Assembly: GCA_051155755.1 (NCBI GenBank)
Contig: DAXETY010000088.1
Span: 1-14,723, forward strand
Direction: 5' to 3'
DNA from: DAXETY01 sp051155755
GTDB lineage: Bacteria; Desulfobacterota; Desulfobacteria; Desulfobacterales; SG8-13
DNA: 14,723 bases
This document shows positions 1-8,643 of this stretch, piece by piece. The position numbers and the translations under genes were made by a program. A model generated the notes under the pieces. The model saw nothing but the letters and a program-made list of their open reading frames with translations, was not told where the DNA came from and did no database searches. Position 1 is the stretch's first letter. Each line of letters opens with the position of its first letter.

Positions 1-506
1 CCGCCGGCGGCCTGGAACGAAATGCCGGAAAGTCGGAGCTTGAGCAAACGCTGCAGCGCCAATGCGACAAATTTCAGCCGGCTGGCCCCGGCCCGCTTTT
101 CCAGCTGCATGGCCCCGCCGACGGTGGCCTTGAACAGCATGATCTTGCCGTTGCACAGAACCAGGTCCATGGCCGCAGGCTCGCTGCGCAGGGCCAGGTC
201 GACGGCCTCGGACACCTTTTGGGGAAGACGGTAGATGCTGATGAGTTCTTTTTGGGTTTCCAGCGGCAGGATGCCGACGCTGAAATCGTATTTCAGGGAG
301 AGCTGAAAGACCGCCTTTAAAACTTCCAGGCTGCCGGCCGCCACCACGTGGCCGACCCCTGCCAGCAGGGATTCGGGTTTTTCGACCAGGGCCTCGTAAG
401 CGACCGGCGTGACGACGGTGCCGAAGGCGTTTTGCTGTATCGGCTCGATCAGGCCGGCGGTTTTCTCGGTGTAGACGAACAGTGCGGAGGCGACGTGGTC
501 GGTCAT
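1..506 (-). CDS. Divergent diacylglycerol/lipid-kinase-like protein (3' end cut by window edge)
   Basis: The frame opens with ATG at 506, preceded by a GAAAGG ribosome site about 8 nt upstream, and stays open to base 1, giving 168 residues without the C-terminus. Residues 54-125 resemble the catalytic core of the DAGK/NAD-kinase superfamily: a strand-turn-helix (VVAAGSLEVL), then VGILPLE followed by a YRLP turn, then an AxDLVLCNGK strand resembling the 'IDLG...NG' part of lipid kinases. The nucleotide-binding GGDGT loop expected at about residues 55-59 is replaced by AAGS, and the GTxNDFA segment by ETQKELI. It may therefore be a pseudo-kinase or regulatory relative that no longer phosphorylates lipid. 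The resemblance was judged by eye, so the family call is moderate to weak; the coding call itself is firm because of start, ribosome site and codon use. It lies downstream of the glycosyltransferase on the same strand. Confidence 0.5.
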   Translation of the reverse strand, partial: MTDHVASALFVYTEKTAGLIEPIQQNAFGTVVTPVAYEALVEKPESLLAGVGHVVAAGSLEVLKAVFQLSLKYDFSVGILPLETQKELISIYRLPQKVSEAVDLALRSEPAAMDLVLCNGKIMLFKATVGGAMQLEKRAGASRLKFVALALQRLLKLRLSGISFQAAG

Positions 507-950
507 CGCAGGGCCTTTCGAATCTGCGGGGGGTGCATCAGGTCTGCTCGCCGGGAAGGGCGTTTTCCGGCACCAGGTATCCGGCCATGGTCAAAGAACC
601 CGCGGCCGGGCGGCAGGGCTTGCACCGGCCGCCGCCGGAACGCCCTGACTGCCCGCAAATCCATATAGCCCAGGATCGCACCGCTGTCACCTGCAAAAAT
701 ACGGGGATCGAAAATCAGAAAGCGCTGCCGCCGGCCGGACGAATGGCGATTCGGCCTGTTTCGTGTTCAGGCGCAAGTGAGTTTTCTTTTTTGGGTGCCG
801 TGTGGCGGGGCGAACCGCTTATTGGGGGGTGACTCCGGCAGCCTGGCTTCCATCCGCGATATTTGCGACGGCAGTGCAGTCTGCTTGGCGGAACCGCCGG
901 CTGCCGGCATGTCGATGGCTTCCAAATGTATGGATTTGTGTGATTCGGTA
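507..950. other. Spacer between glycosyltransferase and kinase-like gene
   Basis: No gene here is convincing. A minus-strand frame from ATG 664 to a stop at 503-505 overlaps the downstream start as ATGA, which is the geometry of translational coupling. Its 53-residue product is Arg/Pro-rich, has no ribosome site and resembles nothing I know. The frame is open further upstream, to about 769, without an ATG. It could be the tail of a decayed gene. No clear terminator follows the glycosyltransferase stop at 951, only short GCCGGC-type repeats near 895-910. Confidence 0.4.
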
Positions 951-2348
951 TTATCGTCTGTGGCGCAAGGCCACCAGGCGCACCTGGGGGCCGGGGGGAC
1001 AGGCCTTGTGCGGAATTCCCACCCGGACCCAGCGCTGCCAGGTCAGCTCCTGGCGGCCGGCCAGCCGCTTGAGGCTGCGGATGAGCGCCTGCAGCTCGAT
1101 CATATCCACGGCGTAAAACACCAGCCAGATCGCCGGCGCCAGCAGCAACAGGTTGCGGTGAAACCGCCACCTGGCGTCTGCCGCCACCTGCACCCCGAAA
1201 ATGGTTGCCAGCACGGCGACGAGGCATGCCAGCGGCAGGTAGTTGCTCGTGACCGCCGTGTGGACGAAAAAAAGAGGAAGCATGGCGTTTACGACCAGCC
1301 GCAGCACTTCGGCATACACCGCCATCGGCAGCACCAGGAACGTCAGATAGGCGTTGTGCCCGGGGCGCCGGCTGAAAAACAGCTGCCGATGCTTGATGAA
1401 GGTCAGGATCCGGCCGTACTTCCAGCGCAGACGCTGGTTGCACAGACCCTTGAAGTCCGAGGGGCATTCGGTGTAGACCACCGCGTCGGCCGCATAGCGC
1501 GTTTTGTAGCCGCAGCGCAGGATGCGGGTGGACATCTCGATGTCTTCGGTGATGATGCCGGGGTCGACCCCGCCCACCGCCTGCAACACCTCCCGCCGGT
1601 AGGCTGCCGCCGCACCGCCGATAATGTAGACCGAGCTGAACAGCGCATCGGCGCGCTTGAAGAAAAACCCGTAGAGGTATTCCATCTCCTGCATCCACTC
1701 GATGGGCTTTCTGCGGTTGCCGACGACCACGTGCCCGGCCACGGCCCCGACATCCGGATCGGAAAAACGTTTCACGAACCCGGCGATCGCCCCGGGCTGC
1801 ATGACGCTGTCCGCATCGATGGTCACGATGATCTCCCCGTCGGCTTTAAGCAGGGCGAGATTTAGGGCCCGGGCCTTTCCGCCGTTGGGCACCTGCACGT
1901 AGTCGATCCGGGCTGTGCGGTTTTCGCCGGCCGGGTAGTCGGCCATGAAGCCGGTCACCTTTGCATGGGTGCCATCGGTGGAGCCGTCGTTGACCACGAC
2001 CACCTGAAGCCGGGGGTATTGCGTGTCGAGCACGGATTGGATGGTTTTCACGATCCCGACCTCTTCGTTCCAGGCCGGAATCAGCACCGACACAGACGGC
2101 ATCCGGACGGGGTTGTCCGAGTGCCGGCGCAGCTTGTCGAACAGCGAATAAAACGGGGTGCAAACCAGCTGCAGCCCGTGCATTGCCAGCAGCGGGATCA
2201 ATAAAGCCAGGATCACGGCCCGAATCCCGTCGAGGCCGGCAGCAGACGGGGTCCGGGTCGCCGCCAGGTAGAACACAGCTGCGGTGACTGCATACAGCCC
2301 GGCCAGGATCAACACATGCATCGATTTTTCTTTGGCGGATTTTTTCAT
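951..2348 (-). CDS. Membrane GT2 processive glycosyltransferase (poly-GlcNAc/cellulose/hyaluronan synthase type)
   Basis: This 465-residue protein polymerises a sugar from a nucleotide sugar at the cytoplasmic face and probably feeds the chain through its own membrane segments. Two hydrophobic helices lie at about residues 11-30 and 43-63. The GT-A domain follows from about 85: VSVLIPAWNEE, the nucleotide-binding DGS (D121), the metal-binding DAD (D178, D180), the acceptor-side TED (267-269), and the processivity motif QRLRW (305-309). Three or more C-terminal hydrophobic segments lie between about 328 and 430. All hallmark residues are present, so it is probably active. The layout is closest to PgaC/IcaA-like poly-N-acetylglucosamine synthases, but substrate cannot be read from sequence and no PgaA, PgaB or PgaD partner is visible. 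The start at 2348 has only a weak upstream purine stretch; an internal ATG at residue 10 (2321) is an alternative. Confidence 0.88.
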   Translation of the reverse strand: MKKSAKEKSMHVLILAGLYAVTAAVFYLAATRTPSAAGLDGIRAVILALLIPLLAMHGLQLVCTPFYSLFDKLRRHSDNPVRMPSVSVLIPAWNEEVGIVKTIQSVLDTQYPRLQVVVVNDGSTDGTHAKVTGFMADYPAGENRTARIDYVQVPNGGKARALNLALLKADGEIIVTIDADSVMQPGAIAGFVKRFSDPDVGAVAGHVVVGNRRKPIEWMQEMEYLYGFFFKRADALFSSVYIIGGAAAAYRREVLQAVGGVDPGIITEDIEMSTRILRCGYKTRYAADAVVYTECPSDFKGLCNQRLRWKYGRILTFIKHRQLFFSRRPGHNAYLTFLVLPMAVYAEVLRLVVNAMLPLFFVHTAVTSNYLPLACLVAVLATIFGVQVAADARWRFHRNLLLLAPAIWLVFYAVDMIELQALIRSLKRLAGRQELTWQRWVRVGIPHKACPPGPQVRLVALRHRR

Positions 2349-2892
2349 AAGACACTCATGCTCTGCAATTCACCCGAGCGAAGGCTGGCTGCGGTTTTTA
2401 CCATCGGCACATGCCGATCGGCGGACTGCCGGCCCGGGTTCGAATGTTTTCAAGTTCGATGACCGCCTGTGGATTCGAAAGCAATTTCCGCAGCCGGTCG
2501 CCTGACGAAATCCTGCCGGCACCGCGGAGCCCGCCCGTGCCGACCGTGCGGGTGTTCCAGCAACGGTTGTGCCATATAGTATAACCATAAGAAATTTATA
2601 TATTATTTGATTTTACAGCTGGAAGGCGGGGAAGATGAATGAAGGCGTTATCCTGCGGTGGGCAAGCGCTCGGCTGTGTAAGATTGTGGCATAAGAATAT
2701 GAAATGATAAGAATTTATTGAAAGAAGGAAATTTCCTTCGGTCGTCCACCGACAACCGGGAAGATTCGACGACCGCAGGTGAGCCCATGCCGCCGTAGAC
2801 GTTGACCTTATCTCCGGCCGGCGTGTACCGTCTTTTTCCGGTTTTCCGATGATCCGGAATCAATTTGCACTCGTTCGAAGGCAGTCCAGCCG
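2349..2892. other. Intergenic region between TIR gene and glycosyltransferase, with AT-rich core
   Basis: No supported gene. Bases about 2570-2720 are strikingly AT-rich compared with both flanks and contain TATA-like hexamers on the minus strand (for example TATACT around 2577-2582), so a glycosyltransferase promoter is likely here, although no good -35 box can be paired. A minus-strand 71-codon frame (2648-2863) starts 30 nt after the TIR gene stop but has no recognisable motif. Confidence 0.45.
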
Positions 2893-5196
2893 CTACCCCA
2901 GCTCGATCTGCGAGAATGTGATTGCGGCGCTGGCGTCGTCTCGGGTCAAATCGCGCCAGTCGTCACCCGCCGAGGCCAGCGCCAGTGCCGCTCCCCAGCG
3001 CAATTGCCGTGTTCTTGCCTCCAGGAAGTAGAGCCGCAGCCGCGAATCGTCTGGTTGTCGAACGAGCACTCGCACGGCCCGGGCCTGCTGAAGTCCGAGG
3101 CGTTCGACAAGATCGCCGAGGTCACCGGTCGGTTCCCATTTCTCTATGGTCCAATCCGGCGCAGCGACCAGCACCAATACGGGGCGCGACAGCAGCGTCG
3201 CGGCGGTTGCTTGCTCCGGGTCGCCGGATCGGATTTCGGCCACACTGACGCCGAACCAGCCCGGTTTTTGATCGGAGCGGTACAGGTGAACCAGTTCGTT
3301 ATCGACCAGATGCAGCTCCGGAGCGCCCCAGGGCACTCGCTCCGAGACAAACGCCGCATAGCGAAGCAGTTTGCTGGTGGTCAGCATCTTTTCTTCCGCG
3401 GCTCGGGCGGCAGGGTCGAGCCATCGCGCGAACACCGGCGGCGGGGTGGTTGCCGCCGCGACCGGCGCACTCAGCGCTGCGCGCAATTCGGCGGTCTGCA
3501 TTTGGGTCTTTTCGCTTTCCTGAGAGCGCCAGGGCAGGGGGTTTTCGCGGGCCAGTGCTTCGACGAGATGGTCGGCGCGATCGAGATCCTGCGCATCGGC
3601 GGTGCCGAACCGGCGCTGGAACAGTCGAACCCGCTGAATCAGCGCGCGCGCGGCGGCACGTCGAAAATCCGGTTCCTGCGGGTCGCTTTCGGCTGCTTGC
3701 TCGGCGATGCGAACGGCTTCGTCGGCATAAAAGCGCAGCGCCTCCTCAGAGCCGCCGGCCTTTTCCAACAACGCTGCGAGCCGCATCAGTGCCTTCCAGT
3801 ATTCGAACACGGCCCCATAAGGCTTGCGATCCAGCGCGAGGTCTTGGGGAAGATGGCCGAGCGCCTTGTGCAATTCCTGTGCGGCTTGCCGGTACTGACC
3901 CCGGAGTGCGAGCAGATTGCTGGCGCCACGCATCATTCGAAACGCCGCCCAACCGTCTTCCGGCGGTACGGCAAGGCCCTGGTCGATTGAATTGCAGATC
4001 CGCCGGCGCCTGTCGGCGGCGGTCTCGGATTGCCTCAAAGGGCGAGGGTAGAAAGCATCCAGCAGTATTTCGCGTTCGATCGGCGATGCGCACTCGGTCA
4101 GTGTCTGGCATCGCTCCAGCACCATTTCCTCGCGGCTGCGCCGGCTGCTCCACAGCCGCAGCTCACGGGTTACTCCAGCCGTGGCGATCGTCGCATACAG
4201 TCGCATCTCGATATCGGTGGTGCGCGGATCGACGGCGACCGGCGGCTTTTCCGGCTCATTGCGCCAGAGCGTCACGGCGCTGCGCTTTTCCATCAGGTGG
4301 CGGATCGCCGGCAGTTCGAACCGCTCGGCGATGCGCATGGTGCCGGCGCGTTCTTCGCCGGTGAACTTCGAGCCGTCCAGTTCGATCGCAAACTGGAGCG
4401 GAAGCTCGCCCATATCCGTGCCGTCGCCGGTGGGACGCAGTGCGAAGCTGCGGCCCAGAAACCGGAAGCGGGCATCGACCCGCGGCTTGACCTTTCCGAA
4501 GAATTCTTCCGGGGCGCGCTCGTCGAAGCCGGAATGCTTTGGCCAGGTCCGACCCTCCCGGTAAGGCGCCAAAAATGCAGAGGCATCGGCCTTGAAGATA
4601 TCCACCTGCAGTTGCACCTGCAGCCAGGCGCGATCCGGCGTAGGCCAGGTGCGCTGGTCAATTACCAGGTTCAGACGGCGAAGCGGCTGGTCGAGCAGGT
4701 TCTGCAGGTCTTCCTTGATGCCCGGGAATGCGGCCTCGGCTTCTTCGACGAAGGCCCGATCCGACAGCGCCGCTCGCGTTTCGGCATCCAGGATCAGCGC
4801 CGGGTCGACTTCGCCACCGAGGGTGCGCACCAGCCGCAAGCGGAAGGTCTCCGCTTCGATTCCGCGGGTGGCGTCGATGGCCACCAGGTCGTTGAGCGAG
4901 TCGGGGATGCGCGCCGCCCGCAGGAGGATCGGCACGAACAGCGCCCCCTGCGCCTGGGCTTCACGCGCGTGGCCGATCTCATCGGCCACCCACTGAGACT
5001 CGACGGCGAAGGGCGACAGCAACAGCAGAACGGCACCCGATGCCTTCACTTTCTGTTCGAGCTCGGCGCCGAGTGGCGCGCCGGCGCGGATGTCGAACAC
5101 GTCCATCCACGCATCGTGGCCCGACGCGTCCACCAGCGCCTTGACCCTCAGTGCTTCGATTCGGTCGCGGGAGCTGTAGCTGATAAAAACTTGCAT
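2893..5196 (-). CDS. TIR-domain protein with C-terminal helical/TPR-like region
   Basis: The 767-residue protein begins with a bacterial TIR domain (about residues 1-130). It shows box 1 FISYSSRD (4-11), a WMD turn at 30-32, and the SxW...E signature with S67, W69 and the putative catalytic Glu E73. TIR domains with this glutamate commonly cleave NAD+ or make cyclic ADP-ribose isomers, so an NADase or signal-making activity is plausible. Residues about 150-400 form a domain I do not recognise. Residues about 420-560 are helical and alanine-rich with TPR-like spacing. The last 170 residues are mixed alpha/beta and unrecognised. There is no membrane segment, so it is probably cytoplasmic. The start ATG at 5196 immediately opens the TIR strand; the ribosome site is weak (GAG about 4 nt upstream). 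No defence partner is adjacent, so an anti-phage role is only a possibility. Confidence 0.85.
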   Translation of the reverse strand: MQVFISYSSRDRIEALRVKALVDASGHDAWMDVFDIRAGAPLGAELEQKVKASGAVLLLLSPFAVESQWVADEIGHAREAQAQGALFVPILLRAARIPDSLNDLVAIDATRGIEAETFRLRLVRTLGGEVDPALILDAETRAALSDRAFVEEAEAAFPGIKEDLQNLLDQPLRRLNLVIDQRTWPTPDRAWLQVQLQVDIFKADASAFLAPYREGRTWPKHSGFDERAPEEFFGKVKPRVDARFRFLGRSFALRPTGDGTDMGELPLQFAIELDGSKFTGEERAGTMRIAERFELPAIRHLMEKRSAVTLWRNEPEKPPVAVDPRTTDIEMRLYATIATAGVTRELRLWSSRRSREEMVLERCQTLTECASPIEREILLDAFYPRPLRQSETAADRRRRICNSIDQGLAVPPEDGWAAFRMMRGASNLLALRGQYRQAAQELHKALGHLPQDLALDRKPYGAVFEYWKALMRLAALLEKAGGSEEALRFYADEAVRIAEQAAESDPQEPDFRRAAARALIQRVRLFQRRFGTADAQDLDRADHLVEALARENPLPWRSQESEKTQMQTAELRAALSAPVAAATTPPPVFARWLDPAARAAEEKMLTTSKLLRYAAFVSERVPWGAPELHLVDNELVHLYRSDQKPGWFGVSVAEIRSGDPEQATAATLLSRPVLVLVAAPDWTIEKWEPTGDLGDLVERLGLQQARAVRVLVRQPDDSRLRLYFLEARTRQLRWGAALALASAGDDWRDLTRDDASAAITFSQIELG

Positions 5197-5693
5197 GACT
5201 CGATCAGTTCAAGTGCCGATTCGTTTTGGTTTTGCCGGCCCGATCCTCCCGGCCGACCAGCGCCGCCCCGCTGCGCATTCAGTCCTGCAGCGCCGAGGCG
5301 TCTTCCACCGCCCGCCGGGCGTATTCGCCGGTGGCCTCTGCTGCGTCGATGGTCTGGGTCACCAGCCGCTCTTCGAAATGACCGGCTTAAGCGAGGTTTT
5401 TCACAAAAACGGACCTGTTCCCGTAGAAGGTAAAAGCACAATCCCGCCGCGAATACAACTCGCCCCGTGAAATACAGTAGACCATTTCACCGGGGCTTGC
5501 CCTGTGAAATTCGCAGCGCATTTCCCGGCTTCCGGCATCCGGAAAACTCTGGGGCGCGCTTGCCGGCAAGTGGGGTTTTTCCGAGAATTGGTTGGTTTCG
5601 ATTTGCCTTGGGCGAGATAGCTGGTGATCCGGCTGCGGAAATTCGGAATGTGGATGGAAAGCCGGTTGCCAGGGTCTTTGCGGGTTGGCCGCG
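5197..5693. other. Degraded region upstream of TIR gene, with short same-frame ORFs
   Basis: This stretch holds the small ORF at 5387-5569 and, in the same minus frame directly after its TAA, a 35-codon open stretch (5282-5386) ending in TGA at 5279-5281. The second stretch reads like the amphipathic C-terminal helix of a real protein (EERLVTQTIDAAEATGEYA...) with coding-type third-position GC, but it has no good start except a GTG preceded by GAAGAG. It may be the tail of a lost gene that once preceded the TIR gene. No hairpin terminator or clear promoter was found. Confidence 0.4.
5387..5569 (-). CDS. Small hypothetical protein, possibly a decayed fragment
   Basis: A 60-codon minus-strand frame. 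Its C-terminal two thirds (EMVYCISRGELY..., FTFYGNRSVFVKNLA) have a balanced composition rich in Tyr, Phe, Val and Cys, unlike the Arg/Pro-rich shadows around it, which suggests genuine coding sequence. No domain is recognised. The first ATG (5569) lacks a convincing ribosome site. It stops at TAA 5387-5389, and the same frame then continues for 35 sense codons, so this could be the middle of a larger gene interrupted by nonsense mutation rather than an intact small gene. Confidence 0.3.
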   Translation of the reverse strand: MPASAPQSFPDAGSREMRCEFHRASPGEMVYCISRGELYSRRDCAFTFYGNRSVFVKNLA

Positions 5694-7577
5694 TCATTTC
5701 AGCCCCGCCTTGCGAAGCCCTTCAACGATTTGGTCCCGATCGGCCGGGTTGCGAAAGGCAGTGCCGAAATCGTCAATTGTAAAAAACGGATCCAGCCGGC
5801 GGATTTCTTCTGCTTCCCGGGCGGCCTCACCGGTTCGGCCTGCCTGGGCGTAGGCGGCCGCCAGCACCAGATGACTGCCCAACCAGTCCGGCCATCGGCT
5901 GGCGGACTCCTCGAAGACCTGGATCGCTTCGAGGTATTGGCCCTTGAGGTAATAAGCCTGCCCTAAAGACACGAATCCCCCGGGAGACTGGTTCGGATTG
6001 AACCGAAAGGCGGTCTCCAGGGATTGGACGGCATCGTCCAGTTGGCCGATCCAGACCATGACCATGCCGCGGTCCTTGAGGGCGGTGGCGTTATTCGGAT
6101 TGAGCTCGATGGCACGGTCCAGCTGGTTGACGGCCCGATCATAACGTTGGCGGTAAATGTTCACCATTCCCAGCAGGGCGTATGCATCCGCGTTGGACTC
6201 TTCCAGGCGCAGGGCCTTGCCGGCCAGCTGCTCTACCTGCTCCAGGGCCTTTTGGGGGAACTCGGTCCAGCCTAAGGAGACCTGGTTGAGGTAGGTCTGG
6301 CCCAGACCCACATAGGCCGGTGCGAATTCGGGGTCCAGTTCGATCGCCGTTTCGAACAGCGCCCGTGCGTTTCGATTCCCATCCGTCGTGCGGTGGCGCT
6401 CGGAATCCATCCCGCGCAGATAGTAGTCGTAGGCCTGCAGGCTGCCGGTTTTTTCCCGCCGCGCGCGCTTTCGCTCGGCGTCGTCGATTTTAACGGCCAG
6501 CTTGCCGACGATCGATCGAACGATGTCGTCCTGAACGGCAAAGATTTCTTCCAGCCGGCGGTCGTAGCGTTCCGACCAGATGTGATAGCCGGAAACCGCG
6601 TCGATGAGCTGGGCGTTGACGCGCACCTGTTCGGCGGCTTTCTGCACGCTGCCTTCCAGCACGTACCGGACGCCCAGCTCCCGGCCGACCTGTTCGATGT
6701 TGACTGATTTGTCCTTGTAAGTGAAGGTCGTTGTGCTGGCGATCACCAGCAGTTTTTTGAACCTGGAAAGGGCGGTGATCAGATCGTTGGTAATGCCGTC
6801 GCTGAAATAGGCCTGGGCGGGATCTTGGCTCAGGTTGTCGAACGGCAGCACGGCGATGGCGGCCTGTTTGAAGGCCGGCAGGCCTTCTTCAGATACAGCC
6901 GCCTTTTGTTCCGGATGGACGGAAGGCGACAGATAAAGACGGATGCCGGCTGCGCCCCCTGCGATGGTGACAACCGCCGCCATGGCCGCCAACCAGCGTT
7001 TCCGGCTGGATCGCGACCGCTTTGCATCGATGACCGGTCCGCCGGCTTCTCCGTCGGGCAACACCCGGTAGACCGCGATCGGCTCGGAGATGTTTTTTAC
7101 CTTTTTTTCGCCTAAAAAATGGTAGCCAAGCGCCAGTTTGTTCTGGATGTGCTCGTAGACCGTGCCGGATATGGCAATGCCCCCGGGGTCCGCCAGCCCC
7201 TGGACTCTGGCGGCGATGTTGACGCCGTCTCCGTAAATGCGGCCGTCTTGTTCGATCACGTCGCCGAGGTTGACCCCCACCCGGAACGCCATGCGGCGTT
7301 TTGCCGCAATGTCGGCGTTTCTGGATTGCAACTGCTCTTGAATCCGCACGGCACTTTGCACGGCGTCCACCACGCTGGCAAACGCCGCCAGCAGGTTGTC
7401 GCCGGGGGAATCGATGACGCTGCCGCCGCACCGGGCGACGATGTCCTGGATCAGGGCCCGGTTTGCCGCCAGCGCCCGGACGGTGCCTTCTTCGTCGTCC
7501 CGCATCAGCCGGCTGTAGCCGACCACGTCGGCGCTGAGAAGGGCGGTGAGTTTGCGCTTCAAGCCTGGCTCCGACAT
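5694..7577 (-). CDS. Class III adenylate/guanylate cyclase with TolB-like and TPR regions
   Basis: The 627-residue protein makes a cyclic nucleotide from a cytoplasmic N-terminal cyclase domain (about residues 8-172). Both metal aspartates are present (D17 in SADVVGYS, D60 in SPGDNLLAAF), as are the transition-state pair N119 and R123 in GDGVNIAAR. Basic residues (185-193) precede one membrane segment (about 194-213). A TolB/FlgO-like domain follows from about 240 (IAVLPFDNLSQD, YFSDGITNDLITAL, YVLEGSVQ), then at least four TPR-like repeats (about 425-600), for instance around ALFETAIELDPEFAPAY. This is a common proteobacterial architecture in which the C-terminal half probably senses or scaffolds. 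I chose ATG 7577 (MSEPGLKRK) because it opens directly into the cyclase domain and has GGAAAA just upstream; the frame extends to 7685, but that extension is low-complexity. The YHS gene ends 121 nt upstream on the same strand. Confidence 0.9.
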   Translation of the reverse strand: MSEPGLKRKLTALLSADVVGYSRLMRDDEEGTVRALAANRALIQDIVARCGGSVIDSPGDNLLAAFASVVDAVQSAVRIQEQLQSRNADIAAKRRMAFRVGVNLGDVIEQDGRIYGDGVNIAARVQGLADPGGIAISGTVYEHIQNKLALGYHFLGEKKVKNISEPIAVYRVLPDGEAGGPVIDAKRSRSSRKRWLAAMAAVVTIAGGAAGIRLYLSPSVHPEQKAAVSEEGLPAFKQAAIAVLPFDNLSQDPAQAYFSDGITNDLITALSRFKKLLVIASTTTFTYKDKSVNIEQVGRELGVRYVLEGSVQKAAEQVRVNAQLIDAVSGYHIWSERYDRRLEEIFAVQDDIVRSIVGKLAVKIDDAERKRARREKTGSLQAYDYYLRGMDSERHRTTDGNRNARALFETAIELDPEFAPAYVGLGQTYLNQVSLGWTEFPQKALEQVEQLAGKALRLEESNADAYALLGMVNIYRQRYDRAVNQLDRAIELNPNNATALKDRGMVMVWIGQLDDAVQSLETAFRFNPNQSPGGFVSLGQAYYLKGQYLEAIQVFEESASRWPDWLGSHLVLAAAYAQAGRTGEAAREAEEIRRLDPFFTIDDFGTAFRNPADRDQIVEGLRKAGLK

Positions 7578-7698
7578 ACGATTTTCCGAAACCTTCAACC
7601 TGGACCTTCTCGAACCGGGCAGGGCGTGCGCCTGCCGTGGGGCCAAAGCGGTTGTGTGCATACAATCCGGCGCCGGCAGGTGCAAGCCTTCGGGCGGA

Positions 7699-8166
7699 CT
7701 AGTCGGTTCGCTCTGCCCAGTTCTTTTCGGCCTTTTTGATCAGGGCAGCCTGGTCCTCGCGCCAAATGTCGCGGGTCTTTCGGTTGTAATTCAAATACAG
7801 CTTGCCATCGACGATGGTCCACTCTTGCGGGTCGGCCGCCACCTGTTTGCCCATGCTCATGCCGTAGGCACAGTAGCCCCTGAATTTCGGGGCGTAGCGC
7901 TCCGGATCGGCGGCAAACCGGTCGCGGTGCTCCGCAGTCGCGAAAAGCCAGCGGGCGTCGTTCCAGGTAAAGAAATAGTCGCTTTTGCCCCGGATCGCAC
8001 GGCCTTCGGTAAAATAGGCCACGGGGTCATATCCCTGGATCGCCACACTTTGCAGCTTGGTTTCCAAGTCGTCGGCACCAATGGCGTCAGAATCTCCCAA
8101 GGCCGAAAAGGCCATGACCGCCAGGGCCAAAATGATCATTTTTTTACAACCGCGGGTAAAAGCCAT
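7699..8166 (-). CDS. Exported YHS-domain protein
   Basis: A 155-residue protein with an N-terminal signal peptide: basic MAFTRGCKK, a hydrophobic core MIILALAVMAFSAL, and a likely cleavage region near DAIGA. A YHS-type domain follows: VAIQGYDPVAYF, a GKSDYFFTWNDARWLFAT strand-helix, and the RDRFAADPERYAPKFRGYCAYG segment, where this family often binds metal. YHS proteins of this form are common secreted proteins, sometimes linked to metal or redox stress; the exact function is unknown. ATG 8166 fits a GGGAGAG ribosome site 6 nt upstream. ATG 8172 lies 6 nt earlier and would sit directly on that site, and a further upstream extension to 8244 is unlikely. It may be cotranscribed with the cyclase gene. 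Confidence 0.85.
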   Translation of the reverse strand: MAFTRGCKKMIILALAVMAFSALGDSDAIGADDLETKLQSVAIQGYDPVAYFTEGRAIRGKSDYFFTWNDARWLFATAEHRDRFAADPERYAPKFRGYCAYGMSMGKQVAADPQEWTIVDGKLYLNYNRKTRDIWREDQAALIKKAEKNWAERTD

Positions 8167-8643
8167 TTTCATCTCTCCCGGTCGCGATACATTGCATTCC
8201 ATATGGCACCTGCGTTTTGTTTCCGCTTTCGTTCGGCAGCCCATCTGTCCTCAAAGAACCACGAAGCCGCCCCGAAGATCCGAAACATGCCATCGGCGTA
8301 TCTTCCTTCCCGGCCTTGTATCGGCCGATCCGGTAACCCTCGGCTGTGGTCCAGTCCAAGCATGATTGCCGATCGAATACCGGCAGCGCAGTAGACCGCG
8401 CCAATCCGGTGGTGGATTTGAGGTGCTTGCATCCGGGGCGTGTTCGGCGCCAGAGAGCGGGCAGGCGTGGCAAAAGAGATGGATTCAGGCGGATTTGAGT
8501 GTAGAATTTGAATGCCGGCCCGGACGCAAATACTCAACCGAGTTGGGAGTGTCACAAAGTGGCATTTAAGAACAGGCTACAGCACGCCGGTGGGAATGTC
8601 AATTATGACCGGTGCACGCTGCCGGGTTTTCGAGATCTACCAT
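8167..8643. other. Intergenic region upstream of the YHS gene
   Basis: No gene is supported; open frames here are short and Arg/Pro-rich on both strands. The region should carry the YHS promoter, but I cannot point to a good -35/-10 pair. At 8550-8566 lies TGTCACAAAGTGGCATT, whose complement matches the dyad at 8903-8919 in 15 of 17 positions. Confidence 0.4.

Noticed and set aside
777..1865. Long plus-strand open frame (362 codons)
   Set aside because: It lies antisense to the glycosyltransferase, is low in recognisable motifs and rich in His/Arg/Gln as expected for a GC-rich shadow.
2648..2863. 71-codon minus frame just downstream of the TIR gene
   Set aside because: No ribosome site of note, no motif, and it runs through the AT-rich spacer.
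3004..5433. Long plus-strand frames opposite the TIR gene
   Set aside because: They are antisense shadows; the minus strand has clear TIR motifs and continuous coding character.
5401..5697. Minus-strand 98-codon frame overlapping the cyclase stop as ATGA
   Set aside because: The overlap geometry is attractive, but the product is basic, has no recognisable pattern, and competes with the better-looking frame at 5387-5569.
7578..7685. Upstream extension of the cyclase protein
   Set aside because: The added 36 residues are Arg/Pro/Ala-rich without domain similarity, and the internal ATG at 7577 has a better ribosome site.
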